A program made the translations under genes and the position numbers. A DNA stretch of 10,751 nt from Rhodobacteraceae bacterium UBA6273 (GTDB taxonomy: Bacteria; Pseudomonadota; Alphaproteobacteria; Rhodobacterales; Rhodobacteraceae): contig DJUV01000029.1 in the NCBI GenBank assembly GCA_002440625.1, positions 1 through 10,751 on the forward strand. The letters run 5' to 3'. The notes under the pieces are model-generated. The model searched no databases, was not told where the DNA came from, and worked only from the letters and a program-made list of their open reading frames with translations. The stretch's first letter is position 1. Each line of letters starts with the position of its first letter. Shown piece by piece: positions 1 through 7,265 of this stretch.

Positions 1-770
1 TCACGCCGGACCTGATGCCGGCCGACATCCTGGGCTCGGAGGTGCTGGAAACCGCCCGCGACGGCGCCCGCGCCTTCCGTTTCATCGAAGGCCCGGTCTT
101 CTGCCAGTTGCTGATGGCCGACGAGATCAACCGCGCCTCGCCACGCACCCAGTCCGCGCTGTTGCAGGCTATGCAGGAGCACAAGGTGACGGTTGCAGGT
201 CAGCACCGCCCGCTTCCCGCGCCTTTCCATGTGCTCGCCACGCAGAACCCAATCGAGCAGGAGGGGACCTATCCCCTGCCCGAAGCGCAGCTTGACCGCT
301 TCATGGTGCAGATCGACGTCGACTATCCCGACCGCAGGACGGAACGCGACGTGCTGCTGGCGACGACGGGGGTGGAGACCGCGACCTCGCCGACCGTGTT
401 CAGCGCCTCCGAACTCAGCGCGGCGCAGGTGACGGTCAGGCGGATGCCGGTGGGCGAGAAGGTGGTCGAACTGATCCTCGACCTCGTCCGCGCCTGCCGT
501 CCCGGCGAGGCGGAGGCGGGGGCGGCGGTGAACGCCAGCGTCAGTTGGGGGCCGGGGCCGCGTGCGGCGCAGGCGCTGATGCTTGCGGTCAGGGCGCGGG
601 CGCTTCTGGACGGACGCCTTGCGCCTTCGGCCGAGGATGTGACGGCGCTGGCGCGGCCGGTCCTGTCGCACCGGATGGCGCTCAGCTTTGCGGCGCGGGC
701 GAGGGGCGAAAGCCTCGCCGGGATCATTGAAGGTGTCTCCCGCGACGTGACGCGGGCCGAGGCCGCATGA
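1..770 (+). CDS. MoxR-family AAA+ ATPase, 5' truncated by window edge
   Basis: Cytoplasmic AAA+ ATPase of the MoxR family, a chaperone-like remodeller that usually acts with VWA-domain partners. The frame is open from base 3 (visible start T-P-D-L-M-P-A-D-I-L-G), so the Met at base 15 is internal; this segment matches the MoxR motif that follows the Walker A region, which lies outside the window together with the true start. Visible are Walker B (LLMADEINR, about bases 108-134), sensor 1 (LATQNP, about 231-251), the arginine-finger segment (LDRF, about 291-302) and a C-terminal lid domain with the sensor-2-like GPGPRAAQAL (about 549-578). 255 residues are visible of a family length near 330. 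The stop overlaps the next start by 4 bp (ATGA), indicating translational coupling. The family call is firm; the client protein is unknown. Confidence 0.95.
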   Translation, partial: TPDLMPADILGSEVLETARDGARAFRFIEGPVFCQLLMADEINRASPRTQSALLQAMQEHKVTVAGQHRPLPAPFHVLATQNPIEQEGTYPLPEAQLDRFMVQIDVDYPDRRTERDVLLATTGVETATSPTVFSASELSAAQVTVRRMPVGEKVVELILDLVRACRPGEAEAGAAVNASVSWGPGPRAAQALMLAVRARALLDGRLAPSAEDVTALARPVLSHRMALSFAARARGESLAGIIEGVSRDVTRAEAA

Positions 771-1672
771 CAACTGCCGCACCATCGCCCGAGGCTTCGG
801 CGCGGCCCGCAGGACTCAGGCGTCAGGCCGAGGCGCTGGCCTCGGCGCTGCCGCCCCTGATGGCCGATGCGCGGCATCTGGCGGCGACGGTGCAGCTTGG
901 CCAGCACGGGCGGCGGCGGTCCGGCATGGGGGATGAGTTCTGGCAGTATCGGCCAGCCCATGCGGGCGACTCTGCGCGCACCATCGACTGGCGGCGGTCA
1001 GGCCGGGCGGATGCGCAGTTCGTCCGGGAAAAGGAATGGCAGGCGGCGCAGTCGGTCCACCTCTGGGTCGATGACGCGCGGTCGATGGAGTTCACCGGCG
1101 ATCCGAAGCGTCAGGCCAAGGCCGACCGCGCCCGGCTGCTGGCGCTGGCGCTCGCGGTCCTGCTGATCCGCGCCGGCGAAAGGGTGGGTCTTGCCGATCC
1201 GGTGGCGCCGCCACGGTCGGGCGAGGTGCAGCTTCTTAGGCTCGCCCAGGCGCTGACCCGCCCGGCGGGAGAGGCCGATTTCGGCGCGCCCGAGGCCCGC
1301 GCGATCCTGCCGGGGTCGCGGGCGGTCTTCATCTCGGACTTCATGGCCGATCCGGCGGCGGTCGAGGCGGCACTTGGCCATGCCGCCGACCGGGGCGTGC
1401 GCGGGGTTCTGATGCAGATTCTCGACCCGGTGGAGGAAGCGTTCCCCTTCGACGGGCGCACGATCTTCGAGAGCATGGGCGGCACCGTCCTGCATGAGAC
1501 GCGGAAGGCTGGCGATCTTCGCGACCGCTACCTCGCCCGGCTGGCCGAGCGTAAGGCGCGGCTTCAGGCGCTCGCCGGGCAGGCGGGCTGGCTCTTCACC
1601 ACGCATCATACCGGCGACCCGGCGCAAGGGGCGCTCCTCTGGCTTTACGCGGCGCTTGGGAAAGGGCGCTGA
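767..1672 (+). CDS. DUF58 domain protein (VWA-like partner of MoxR)
   Basis: 301-residue soluble protein with no signal peptide or membrane helix, so probably cytoplasmic. The DUF58 signature is clear: WQYRPAHAGDSARTIDWRRS (about residues 59-78), then REKEW, then a beta strand leading to the VWA metal-site position WVDDARSM (100-107). A canonical VWA metal site reads D-x-S-x-S; here it is D102-x-A104-x-S106, so one ligand position is changed. A second VWA strand, VFISDF, lies at 187-192. DUF58 proteins are almost always encoded beside MoxR ATPases and are thought to be their partners or adaptors. The start overlaps the moxR stop by 4 bp, with GAGG just upstream inside moxR; the stop overlaps the next ATG by one base (TGATG). 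The family is sure; the molecular function is not known. Confidence 0.93.
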   Translation: MTTAAPSPEASARPAGLRRQAEALASALPPLMADARHLAATVQLGQHGRRRSGMGDEFWQYRPAHAGDSARTIDWRRSGRADAQFVREKEWQAAQSVHLWVDDARSMEFTGDPKRQAKADRARLLALALAVLLIRAGERVGLADPVAPPRSGEVQLLRLAQALTRPAGEADFGAPEARAILPGSRAVFISDFMADPAAVEAALGHAADRGVRGVLMQILDPVEEAFPFDGRTIFESMGGTVLHETRKAGDLRDRYLARLAERKARLQALAGQAGWLFTTHHTGDPAQGALLWLYAALGKGR

Positions 1673-4434
1673 TGCTGATCCTTGGTCCCATCGGCTTCAC
1701 CCTGCCGTGGCTCCTCTGGGGCCTCGTGGTGCTGCCGGTGCTGTGGCTTCTATTGCGCGCGGTGCCGCCCGCTCCGATCCGGCGGCGGTTTCCGGGGGTC
1801 GCGCTTCTTCTTGGCCTGAAGGACGAGGATCACCAGGCCGACCGGACGCCGTGGTGGCTGCTCTTGCTCAGGATGCTGGCGGTGGCGGCGCTGATCCTCG
1901 GTTTTGCCGGGCCGGTTCTCAATCCCGATGTGAAGGCGGCGGGCAATGGCCCCCTGCTGATCGTGGTCGATGGCAGTTGGGCTGACGCGCGCGACTGGTC
2001 CGGCCGGTCGGGCCGGATCGCGGCGGCCTTGACCGAAGCGGGGCGGGCCGGGCGGACGGCAACGCTGGTGTCGTTGACCGACCTGCCGCCGGGCGGCCCG
2101 GTGTTCATGGCGGCGGATGCGGTGGCCGAAAGGCTGCCGTCAGTCCAGCCGATGCCGTGGGAACCTGACGCGGCGGCGATGAAGTCGCTTGCGGCGGCAT
2201 TGCCTGAGGGGAGTTTTGAGACGCTCTGGCTGTCGGACGGGCTTGACCGCGACGGGCGTGCAGCACTTACCGCAGCCCTCGCCGCGAAAGGCCCGGTGAC
2301 GGTGATCGAAAGCCCCCGCGACGTACGGGCGCTGGGTGGCGTAGAGATTGCTGACGGCAAGGTCAAGGCCAGGGTGCTCCGCGCCCGCCCCGACATGGCG
2401 ATGACGGCTGAGGTTGTGGCGCGTGGGCTTGATCCTTCCGGCATCGAGCGGGAACTGGCCCGGACCACCGCCAGCTTCGATGCCGGCTCAGGCGAGGCCG
2501 AGGCGATTTTTGACCTGCCGCCCGAACTCAGAAACCGCGTCACGCGGATCGAGATTGCCGGCGAGACGACGGCGGGCGCCGTGGCCCTGACCGATGACGC
2601 GCTGAAGCGGCGGAAGGTGGCCCTTGTCACCGCCGGCGCCGGGCAGGAGGGGCTGGAGCTTCTGTCGCCCGACCACTACCTGCGGCAGGCTCTGGCGCCG
2701 ACCGCCGACCTGATCGACGGCACGCTGACCGACGTTCTGATGGCTTCGCCCGACGTCATCATCATGGCAGATGTGGGCCGGGTGCCTGAGACCGAGGCGC
2801 TTCTCGACTGGATCGACGAGGGCGGGCTTCTGGTGCGCTTTGCCGGGCCGCATCTCGCCTCCTCGGATGTCGGGCGCGATACGCTTGACCCCTTGCTGCC
2901 GGTCAGGCTCAGGACCGGCGGGCGCGCGGTCGGCGGCACCATGAGCTGGGGCGAGCCGAAGGCGCTGGCGCCTTTCGAGGAAAGCTCGCCCTTCTTCGGG
3001 CTGGCGGTTCCGCCGGATGTGACCGTCACGGCGCAGATCCTCGCCCAGCCGGGGCCGGATCTTGCCGCGGCCACCATCGCGCGGCTGGCCGACGGTACGC
3101 CGCTTGTGACGCGGCGGCAGGTGACTGATGGCCAGATCGTCCTCTTCCACGTCTCGGCCAATGCGGAATGGTCGAGCCTGCCGCTGTCGGGCCTCTTCGT
3201 GCAGATGCTGGAACGGCTGGCAGTTTCCGGCCGGGCGCAGCGGCCCGAGGCGGAGGAGCTTGCCGGGACAACGTGGCAACCGGAAAAGGTGCTCGGCGCC
3301 TTCGGCACGCTCGGCGCGGCGGATGAGATGCCGGGCGTCGCAGGCGAAAAGCTGGCTGACCCGGTGATCGGTCCCGACCTTCGCCCCGGCCTTTATGCCT
3401 CGGGCGATCGGCAGCTGGCGCTGAACGCGGTGGCGGCAGATCGTAAGTTGACGGCGGCGACATGGCCCGCGGGCGTCACGGTCGAGGGGCTGGCGGTCGC
3501 GCGGGAACTGCCGCTGAAGGGCTGGTTCCTCGCGGCGGCGCTGGCGCTGCTTCTTGCCGACATCATCGCGGCGCTGGCGGTCGGCGGCCGGCTGGGCCGC
3601 GCCAGCAAGGGCGTGATGCCGGTTCTGGCGCTGGTCCTCGCCCTCGCCGCGCCCTCCGACCTGAGGGCGCAGCAGGACGAGGCGGCGCTGGTGCGCGAGG
3701 CCGGCAATGTCGTCCTCGCCCATGTCCTGACCGGCGACCGGGAAACCGATCGGGTGGCCGAAGCCGGGCTCTGGGGCCTGTCGGAAGTCCTCTTCGCCCG
3801 CACCTCGGTCGAGCCGGTGGAGCCGGTGGGCGTCAACCTTGAAACCGATGAGCTTTCGGTCTTCACCTTCCTCTACTGGCCGGTGACCGCGAACCAGACG
3901 GCACCGACGCCCGCCGCCTATGCCAAGCTCAACCGCTATCTCCACACGGGCGGCATGATCCTGTTCGATACGCGCGATGCCGATGTGGCGGGCTTCGGCA
4001 GCGCCTCGCCCGAAGGCAAGCGCTTGCAGGCGCTGGCGGCGCCGCTCGACATACCGCCGCTGGAACCCCTGCCCAAGGACCACGTCCTGACGCGGGCCTT
4101 CTACCTCTTGCAGGACTTCCCCGGCCGCTTCTCCGGCGCACCCCTTTGGGTCGAGGCGGCACCGCCCGATGCAGAACAGGTTGAGGGCATGCCGTTCCGC
4201 AACCTCAATGACAACGTGACGCCGGTGGTGATCGGCGGCAATGACTGGGCCTCGGCCTGGGCGGTGGACGAGAACGGCCAGTACATGTTCCCGGTCGGGC
4301 GCGGCCTTGGCGGCGAGAGGCAACGGGAGATCGCCTACCGCTTCGGCGTCAACCTCATCATGCATGTGCTGACCGGCAACTATAAGTCCGATCAGGTCCA
4401 TGTGCCCGCGCTTCTTGAAAGGCTCGGACAATGA
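1672..4434 (+). CDS. BatA-like membrane protein with C-terminal DUF4159 domain
   Basis: 920-residue inner-membrane protein. The N-terminus is the two-helix BatA (aerotolerance regulator N-terminal) module: helices at about 8-30 and 60-81 joined by a basic loop (RRRF, 37-40). A VWA-like strand follows, LLIVVDGSWA (95-104), with metal site D100-x-S102-x-A104, the last serine replaced; a second strand reads LWLSDG (185-190). Residues 314-392 (KRKVALVTAGAG, then DVIIMADVG) look like a class I glutamine-amidotransferase-like Rossmann fold without an evident catalytic Cys. Helices at about 616-637 and 648-661 precede a C-terminal DUF4159 domain (about 675-905; FLYWPV, HTGGMILFDTRD, DFPGRF). By the positive-inside rule, both large soluble parts would be periplasmic. 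Fourth-helix residues 648-667 resemble a signal peptide, suggesting an old fusion of two genes. It overlaps the next gene by 4 bp. Function unknown; family assignment good. Confidence 0.9.
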   Translation: MLILGPIGFTLPWLLWGLVVLPVLWLLLRAVPPAPIRRRFPGVALLLGLKDEDHQADRTPWWLLLLRMLAVAALILGFAGPVLNPDVKAAGNGPLLIVVDGSWADARDWSGRSGRIAAALTEAGRAGRTATLVSLTDLPPGGPVFMAADAVAERLPSVQPMPWEPDAAAMKSLAAALPEGSFETLWLSDGLDRDGRAALTAALAAKGPVTVIESPRDVRALGGVEIADGKVKARVLRARPDMAMTAEVVARGLDPSGIERELARTTASFDAGSGEAEAIFDLPPELRNRVTRIEIAGETTAGAVALTDDALKRRKVALVTAGAGQEGLELLSPDHYLRQALAPTADLIDGTLTDVLMASPDVIIMADVGRVPETEALLDWIDEGGLLVRFAGPHLASSDVGRDTLDPLLPVRLRTGGRAVGGTMSWGEPKALAPFEESSPFFGLAVPPDVTVTAQILAQPGPDLAAATIARLADGTPLVTRRQVTDGQIVLFHVSANAEWSSLPLSGLFVQMLERLAVSGRAQRPEAEELAGTTWQPEKVLGAFGTLGAADEMPGVAGEKLADPVIGPDLRPGLYASGDRQLALNAVAADRKLTAATWPAGVTVEGLAVARELPLKGWFLAAALALLLADIIAALAVGGRLGRASKGVMPVLALVLALAAPSDLRAQQDEAALVREAGNVVLAHVLTGDRETDRVAEAGLWGLSEVLFARTSVEPVEPVGVNLETDELSVFTFLYWPVTANQTAPTPAAYAKLNRYLHTGGMILFDTRDADVAGFGSASPEGKRLQALAAPLDIPPLEPLPKDHVLTRAFYLLQDFPGRFSGAPLWVEAAPPDAEQVEGMPFRNLNDNVTPVVIGGNDWASAWAVDENGQYMFPVGRGLGGERQREIAYRFGVNLIMHVLTGNYKSDQVHVPALLERLGQ

Positions 4435-6518
4435 TCGGGCAGGTGGTCTTCGATCCGCTCCTGCCCTGGCCCGTCCTCTGGGCAGGTGCGGCGCTTGCGG
4501 CGGCGTTGATCCTTCTCGGCATTTGGCGCGGGCTTTCCGGCTGGTGGCTTCGCGCCCTTGCGGCAATTGCGGTGCTGGCGGCGGTGGCGCAGCCCTCGCT
4601 CCAGTCCGAGGAGCGGCGGTCGCTGTCTGACATCGTGCTTCTGATCGTCGATGAAAGCGCCAGCCAGAAGATCTCCGACCGCGCCGAGCAGACGGCCAAG
4701 GCGGTGGCGGGGATCGAGGCGGCGGTCGCGGCGCTGCCGAATACCGAGTTGCGCAAGGTCACGGTTGCGGACGGCATCGACGATACCGGTACGCTCGTGA
4801 TGACGGCCCTGTCGCAGGCCCTGGCGGAAGAGCCGCGCGCAAGGGTCGCCGGGGCGGTACTTGTCACCGACGGGCAGGTCCATGACCTTGACCTCGGCCC
4901 CGACATGCCCGCCCCGCTCAACGTCCTTCTGACCGGGCACAAGCGCGACTGGGACCGCCGGCTTCTTATCAAGACCGCGCCCGCCTTTGGCATCATCGGC
5001 GAAACCCTGTCGCTGAGGCTACGGGTCGACGAGCAGGGCAACGTGCCGTCGTCTGTCGCCGGGCAACCGGCACAGCTTTCAATATCGGTCGATGGCGGCG
5101 AAAAGCAGGTCTTCCCGATTCCGGTCGGACAGGACCTCGACCTGCCGCTGACGCTGAGCCACGGCGGCCAGAACGTGGTGCAATTGTCGCTCGACGTCGG
5201 CGAGGGCGAGCTGACGGACCGCAACAATGCCGCCGTTGTCCAGATCAACGGCGTCCGCGACCGGCTGCGCGTGCTTCTCGTCTCTGGCGAGCCCTATGCC
5301 GGCGAGCGGACCTGGCGCAACCTTCTGAAGTCCGACAGCGCCGTCGATCTGGTGCATTTCACCATCCTCAGGCCGCCAGACAAGCAGGACGGGGTGCCTG
5401 TGTCGGAGCTGTCGCTGATCGCCTTCCCGACGCGCGAACTGTTCGTCGAGAAGATCAACGAATTCGACCTCATCATCTTCGACCGCTACAAGCTGAGGGG
5501 CATCCTGCCCTCAGCCTATCTCGACAATATCCGGGACTATGTGATTGGCGGCGGGGCGGTGCTGGTCGCGGCGGGACCGGATTTCGCCTCGGCCGAGAGC
5601 CTCTATCATTCCGGGCTTGGCGATGTGCTGCCTGCGCGCCCCACCGCGCGGGTGATCGAAGGCGCCTTCCTGCCGCATGTCTCGGCGGTCGGCCAGCGCC
5701 ATCCGGTAACGGAAGGGCTTGAGGCGAGCTTTGCCCCTGAGGGCGGCGAGGCTGGTACGCCGGGCAAGCCGGCCTGGGGCCGCTGGCTCCGCGCCATCGA
5801 CCTGGCCGACCCGAAGGGTCAGGTGGTGATGGACGGGCCGGAGGGGCGGCCGCTCCTGATCCTCAACCGGGAAGGCGAGGGGCGCGTGGCGCTTCTCGCG
5901 TCCGATCAGGCCTGGCTCTGGGGCCGGGGGTTCGAGGGCGGCGGGCCGCAGCTTGAACTCCTTCGCCGCCTCGCGCATTGGCTGATGAAGGAGCCGGAGC
6001 TTGAGGAAGAGGCGCTGACGGCGACGGCCGAAGGCCAGACTCTGACGATCACCCGCCGGACCATCGCCGAAGGCGGGCACGAAGTCACAGTCACGGCGCC
6101 TGACGGCAGCGAAACCGTGCTGCCGATGACCGAGGTGGCGCCGGGCCGGTTTGAGACGGACTATCTGGCGCCCGACATCGGCCTTTACCGGCTGAAGGAT
6201 GGCGATCAGGAACGGGTGACTGCCCTTGGCCCCGCCGCGCCGAAGGAATTCGAGGAAGCGATCGCAACTGAGGAGCGGCTGGCGCCCGCGGTAGAGCCGA
6301 CGCATGGCGGCTTCATCCGGCTGGAAGACGGCCAGCCTTCGGTGCGTGAGGTGCGCGAGGGTCGACCGGCAGCCGGTCGCGGCTGGATCGGGATCACGCC
6401 GCGCGATGCCTATCAGACGCTTGATGTGAGGATTGCGCCGCTTCTGCCCGCATGGACTTTCCTGTTACTCGCGGCGCTCTTCAGCCTGGCAGCCTGGCTG
6501 AGGGAGGGGCGCCGGTAG
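4431..6518 (+). CDS. Large membrane-anchored protein with VWA-like and glutamine-amidotransferase-like domains
   Basis: 695-residue protein with hydrophobic segments at about 13-31 and 37-54 and a C-terminal helix at about 671-690 followed by REGRR. The region between is predicted to be periplasmic by the positive-inside rule. A VWA-like strand IVLLIVDESASQ (68-79) carries an intact D74-x-S76-x-S78 metal site, and VLVTDGQ (143-149) fits the second VWA strand. Residues 278-520 (LRVLLVSGEPYAGERTWRN; EFDLIIFDRY; GGGAVLVAAGPDF; ALLASDQAWLWGRG) form a glutamine-amidotransferase-like Rossmann domain with no recognisable catalytic triad, followed by a beta-rich segment (530-600) resembling an Ig/CARDB fold. 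It is the last gene of the four-gene operon, with its ATG overlapping the previous stop. Such proteins are usually annotated only as hypothetical membrane proteins. A role as a structural or sensing partner of the MoxR system is inference. Confidence 0.88.
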   Translation: MIGQVVFDPLLPWPVLWAGAALAAALILLGIWRGLSGWWLRALAAIAVLAAVAQPSLQSEERRSLSDIVLLIVDESASQKISDRAEQTAKAVAGIEAAVAALPNTELRKVTVADGIDDTGTLVMTALSQALAEEPRARVAGAVLVTDGQVHDLDLGPDMPAPLNVLLTGHKRDWDRRLLIKTAPAFGIIGETLSLRLRVDEQGNVPSSVAGQPAQLSISVDGGEKQVFPIPVGQDLDLPLTLSHGGQNVVQLSLDVGEGELTDRNNAAVVQINGVRDRLRVLLVSGEPYAGERTWRNLLKSDSAVDLVHFTILRPPDKQDGVPVSELSLIAFPTRELFVEKINEFDLIIFDRYKLRGILPSAYLDNIRDYVIGGGAVLVAAGPDFASAESLYHSGLGDVLPARPTARVIEGAFLPHVSAVGQRHPVTEGLEASFAPEGGEAGTPGKPAWGRWLRAIDLADPKGQVVMDGPEGRPLLILNREGEGRVALLASDQAWLWGRGFEGGGPQLELLRRLAHWLMKEPELEEEALTATAEGQTLTITRRTIAEGGHEVTVTAPDGSETVLPMTEVAPGRFETDYLAPDIGLYRLKDGDQERVTALGPAAPKEFEEAIATEERLAPAVEPTHGGFIRLEDGQPSVREVREGRPAAGRGWIGITPRDAYQTLDVRIAPLLPAWTFLLLAALFSLAAWLREGRR

Positions 6519-6528
6519 ACCCGGCGCC
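6508..6528. terminator. GC hairpin at convergent junction (possible terminator)
   Basis: A perfect inverted repeat GGCGCCGG-TAGAC-CCGGCGCC (8-bp stem, 5-nt loop) overlaps the stop codon of the left operon; the loop begins with the TAG stop. The minus-strand gene on the other side ends at 6541. No T-run follows on either strand, so it is not a classical intrinsic terminator. It may still act as a 3' stabilising hairpin or assist termination in both directions. The structure is visible; the role is inferred. Confidence 0.45.
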
Positions 6529-6540
6529 GCACTCATCCGG

Positions 6541-6732
6541 TCAGATCGGGACGTTGTCCCAGAAATCGTCAAGTTCCTTCTCTACCCGGCTTTCCACGCG
6601 CTTGCGCAGGCGGGCCATCGCATGGGCAGAGTCGCGATCACCAAGAATGGCCGAGGCGGATTTGTGGCTGCCGGCACCCGGTTTCCGGGCAACGGATTTC
6701 AGCACCGATTCGCGGTCGGTCCTATCGATCAT
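6541..6732 (-). CDS. Small conserved-looking hypothetical protein, 63 residues
   Basis: 63-residue protein with no signal peptide or membrane segment. The N-terminal half is basic and Ser/Gly/Ala-rich (SVARKPGAGSHKSA), the middle is a predicted charged helix (ARLRKRVESRVEKELDD), and the end is acidic and aromatic (DDFWDNVPI). The start is supported by a strong ribosome binding site: on the minus strand GGGAGGA lies 4 nt before the ATG at 6732. It is convergent with the MoxR/VWA operon, stops 23 bp away, and lies 125 bp downstream of the next minus-strand gene, so it may have its own promoter. I do not recognise a domain. The mix of charged helix and conserved-looking tail suggests a real small cytoplasmic, perhaps nucleic-acid- or protein-binding, protein, but no function can be assigned. 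Confidence 0.72.
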   Translation of the reverse strand: MIDRTDRESVLKSVARKPGAGSHKSASAILGDRDSAHAMARLRKRVESRVEKELDDFWDNVPI

Positions 6733-6857
6733 TGCATCCTCCCGTTGTTTTTCCGCGCCAAGATTCGCGCGGTCGTGGCTCTACGACCTTAGCACAGATT
6801 GACGACACTCTTATGTCTGATTTTGCCGTCACTGACCTTGCGGCAAGGATTCGCGCG
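6733..6857. other. 125-bp intergenic region upstream of the small gene
   Basis: Gap between two minus-strand genes. It holds the ribosome binding site of the 63-residue gene, a 6-bp inverted repeat CCGCGC/GCGCGG (6753-6758 and 6767-6772), a small stem CCTTG-CGG-CAAGG just past the stop of the upstream gene (6836-6848), and a 10-bp direct repeat GATTCGCGCG (6762-6771 and 6848-6857). The middle (about 6780-6835) is locally AT-richer and is the likeliest place for a promoter, but I find no convincing -35/-10 pair and no T-tract after either stem. Confidence 0.4.
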
Positions 6858-7229
6858 TCAGGGGGCCGGCAGAGTCAAAATAACAGGCATCGCCACCCAG
6901 CCATCGAGCGTGCAGCGCGGAACGATGAGCACCTCGGTGAGGTCGGGGGGAATCTCGACGCCTTTCCGCGCCCGTTCGAAGGGCTGTTCATCGACATGGG
7001 GATGGGTCAGGTTGCGCAGGCCAAGAAGCGTGCCGTCAGGGGCCAGCACTTTCCAGCCGCTGGCATAATGGTCCCAGCCGGTGTCGGGATGCTCAAGCGT
7101 CACCGAGATCGTCCAGCGCCCGCCGCCGTCCGAAGTGGCGTTCGCGGCCACGACGCGGGGCGGATCGGCAAGCGCCGGCCACGCCGCAACGAGGCAACCG
7201 AAAACCGGGATCAAGGCGCTGCGGGTCAT
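6858..7229 (-). CDS. Secreted (periplasmic) protein of unknown function, 123 residues
   Basis: 123-residue protein with a short Sec signal peptide: MTRSALIPVF followed by a hydrophobic stretch and an A-L-A cleavage motif at about residues 19-21, leaving a mature protein of about 102 residues. Cys12 lies within the signal but the context (VFGC) is a poor lipobox, so a lipoprotein is less likely. The mature part is beta-rich, with strands around RWTISVTLEHP (38-48), WKVLAPDGTLLG (59-70) and PVILTLP (115-121), plus a histidine-bearing HPHVDEQPF (76-84) that resembles a conserved family core. An Ig-like sandwich is plausible. AGGA lies 8 nt before the ATG. It sits 36 bp downstream of the DUF599 gene in the same direction, probably one transcript. 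I recall similar short hypothetical proteins in Rhodobacterales but no assigned function. Confidence 0.8.
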   Translation of the reverse strand: MTRSALIPVFGCLVAAWPALADPPRVVAANATSDGGGRWTISVTLEHPDTGWDHYASGWKVLAPDGTLLGLRNLTHPHVDEQPFERARKGVEIPPDLTEVLIVPRCTLDGWVAMPVILTLPAP

Positions 7230-7265
7230 GGCGGCGATCCTGCCATAGAGACCCGGCGGCGCCAG

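Noticed and set aside
2488..4566. 692-residue minus-strand open frame opposite the BatA/DUF4159 gene
   Set aside because: It is Arg/Gln/His-rich low-information protein, spans the start of the next gene, and lies opposite a clear family member; long antisense frames are expected at this GC content.
5511..6305. 264-residue minus-strand open frame opposite the 695-residue gene
   Set aside because: Basic, Arg-rich translation without any recognisable domain, fully overlapping a gene supported by domain content and operon structure.
6753..6772. Inverted repeat CCGCGC/GCGCGG as an intrinsic terminator
   Set aside because: Only a 6-bp stem with an 8-nt loop and no T-run on either side; listed only as part of the intergenic description.
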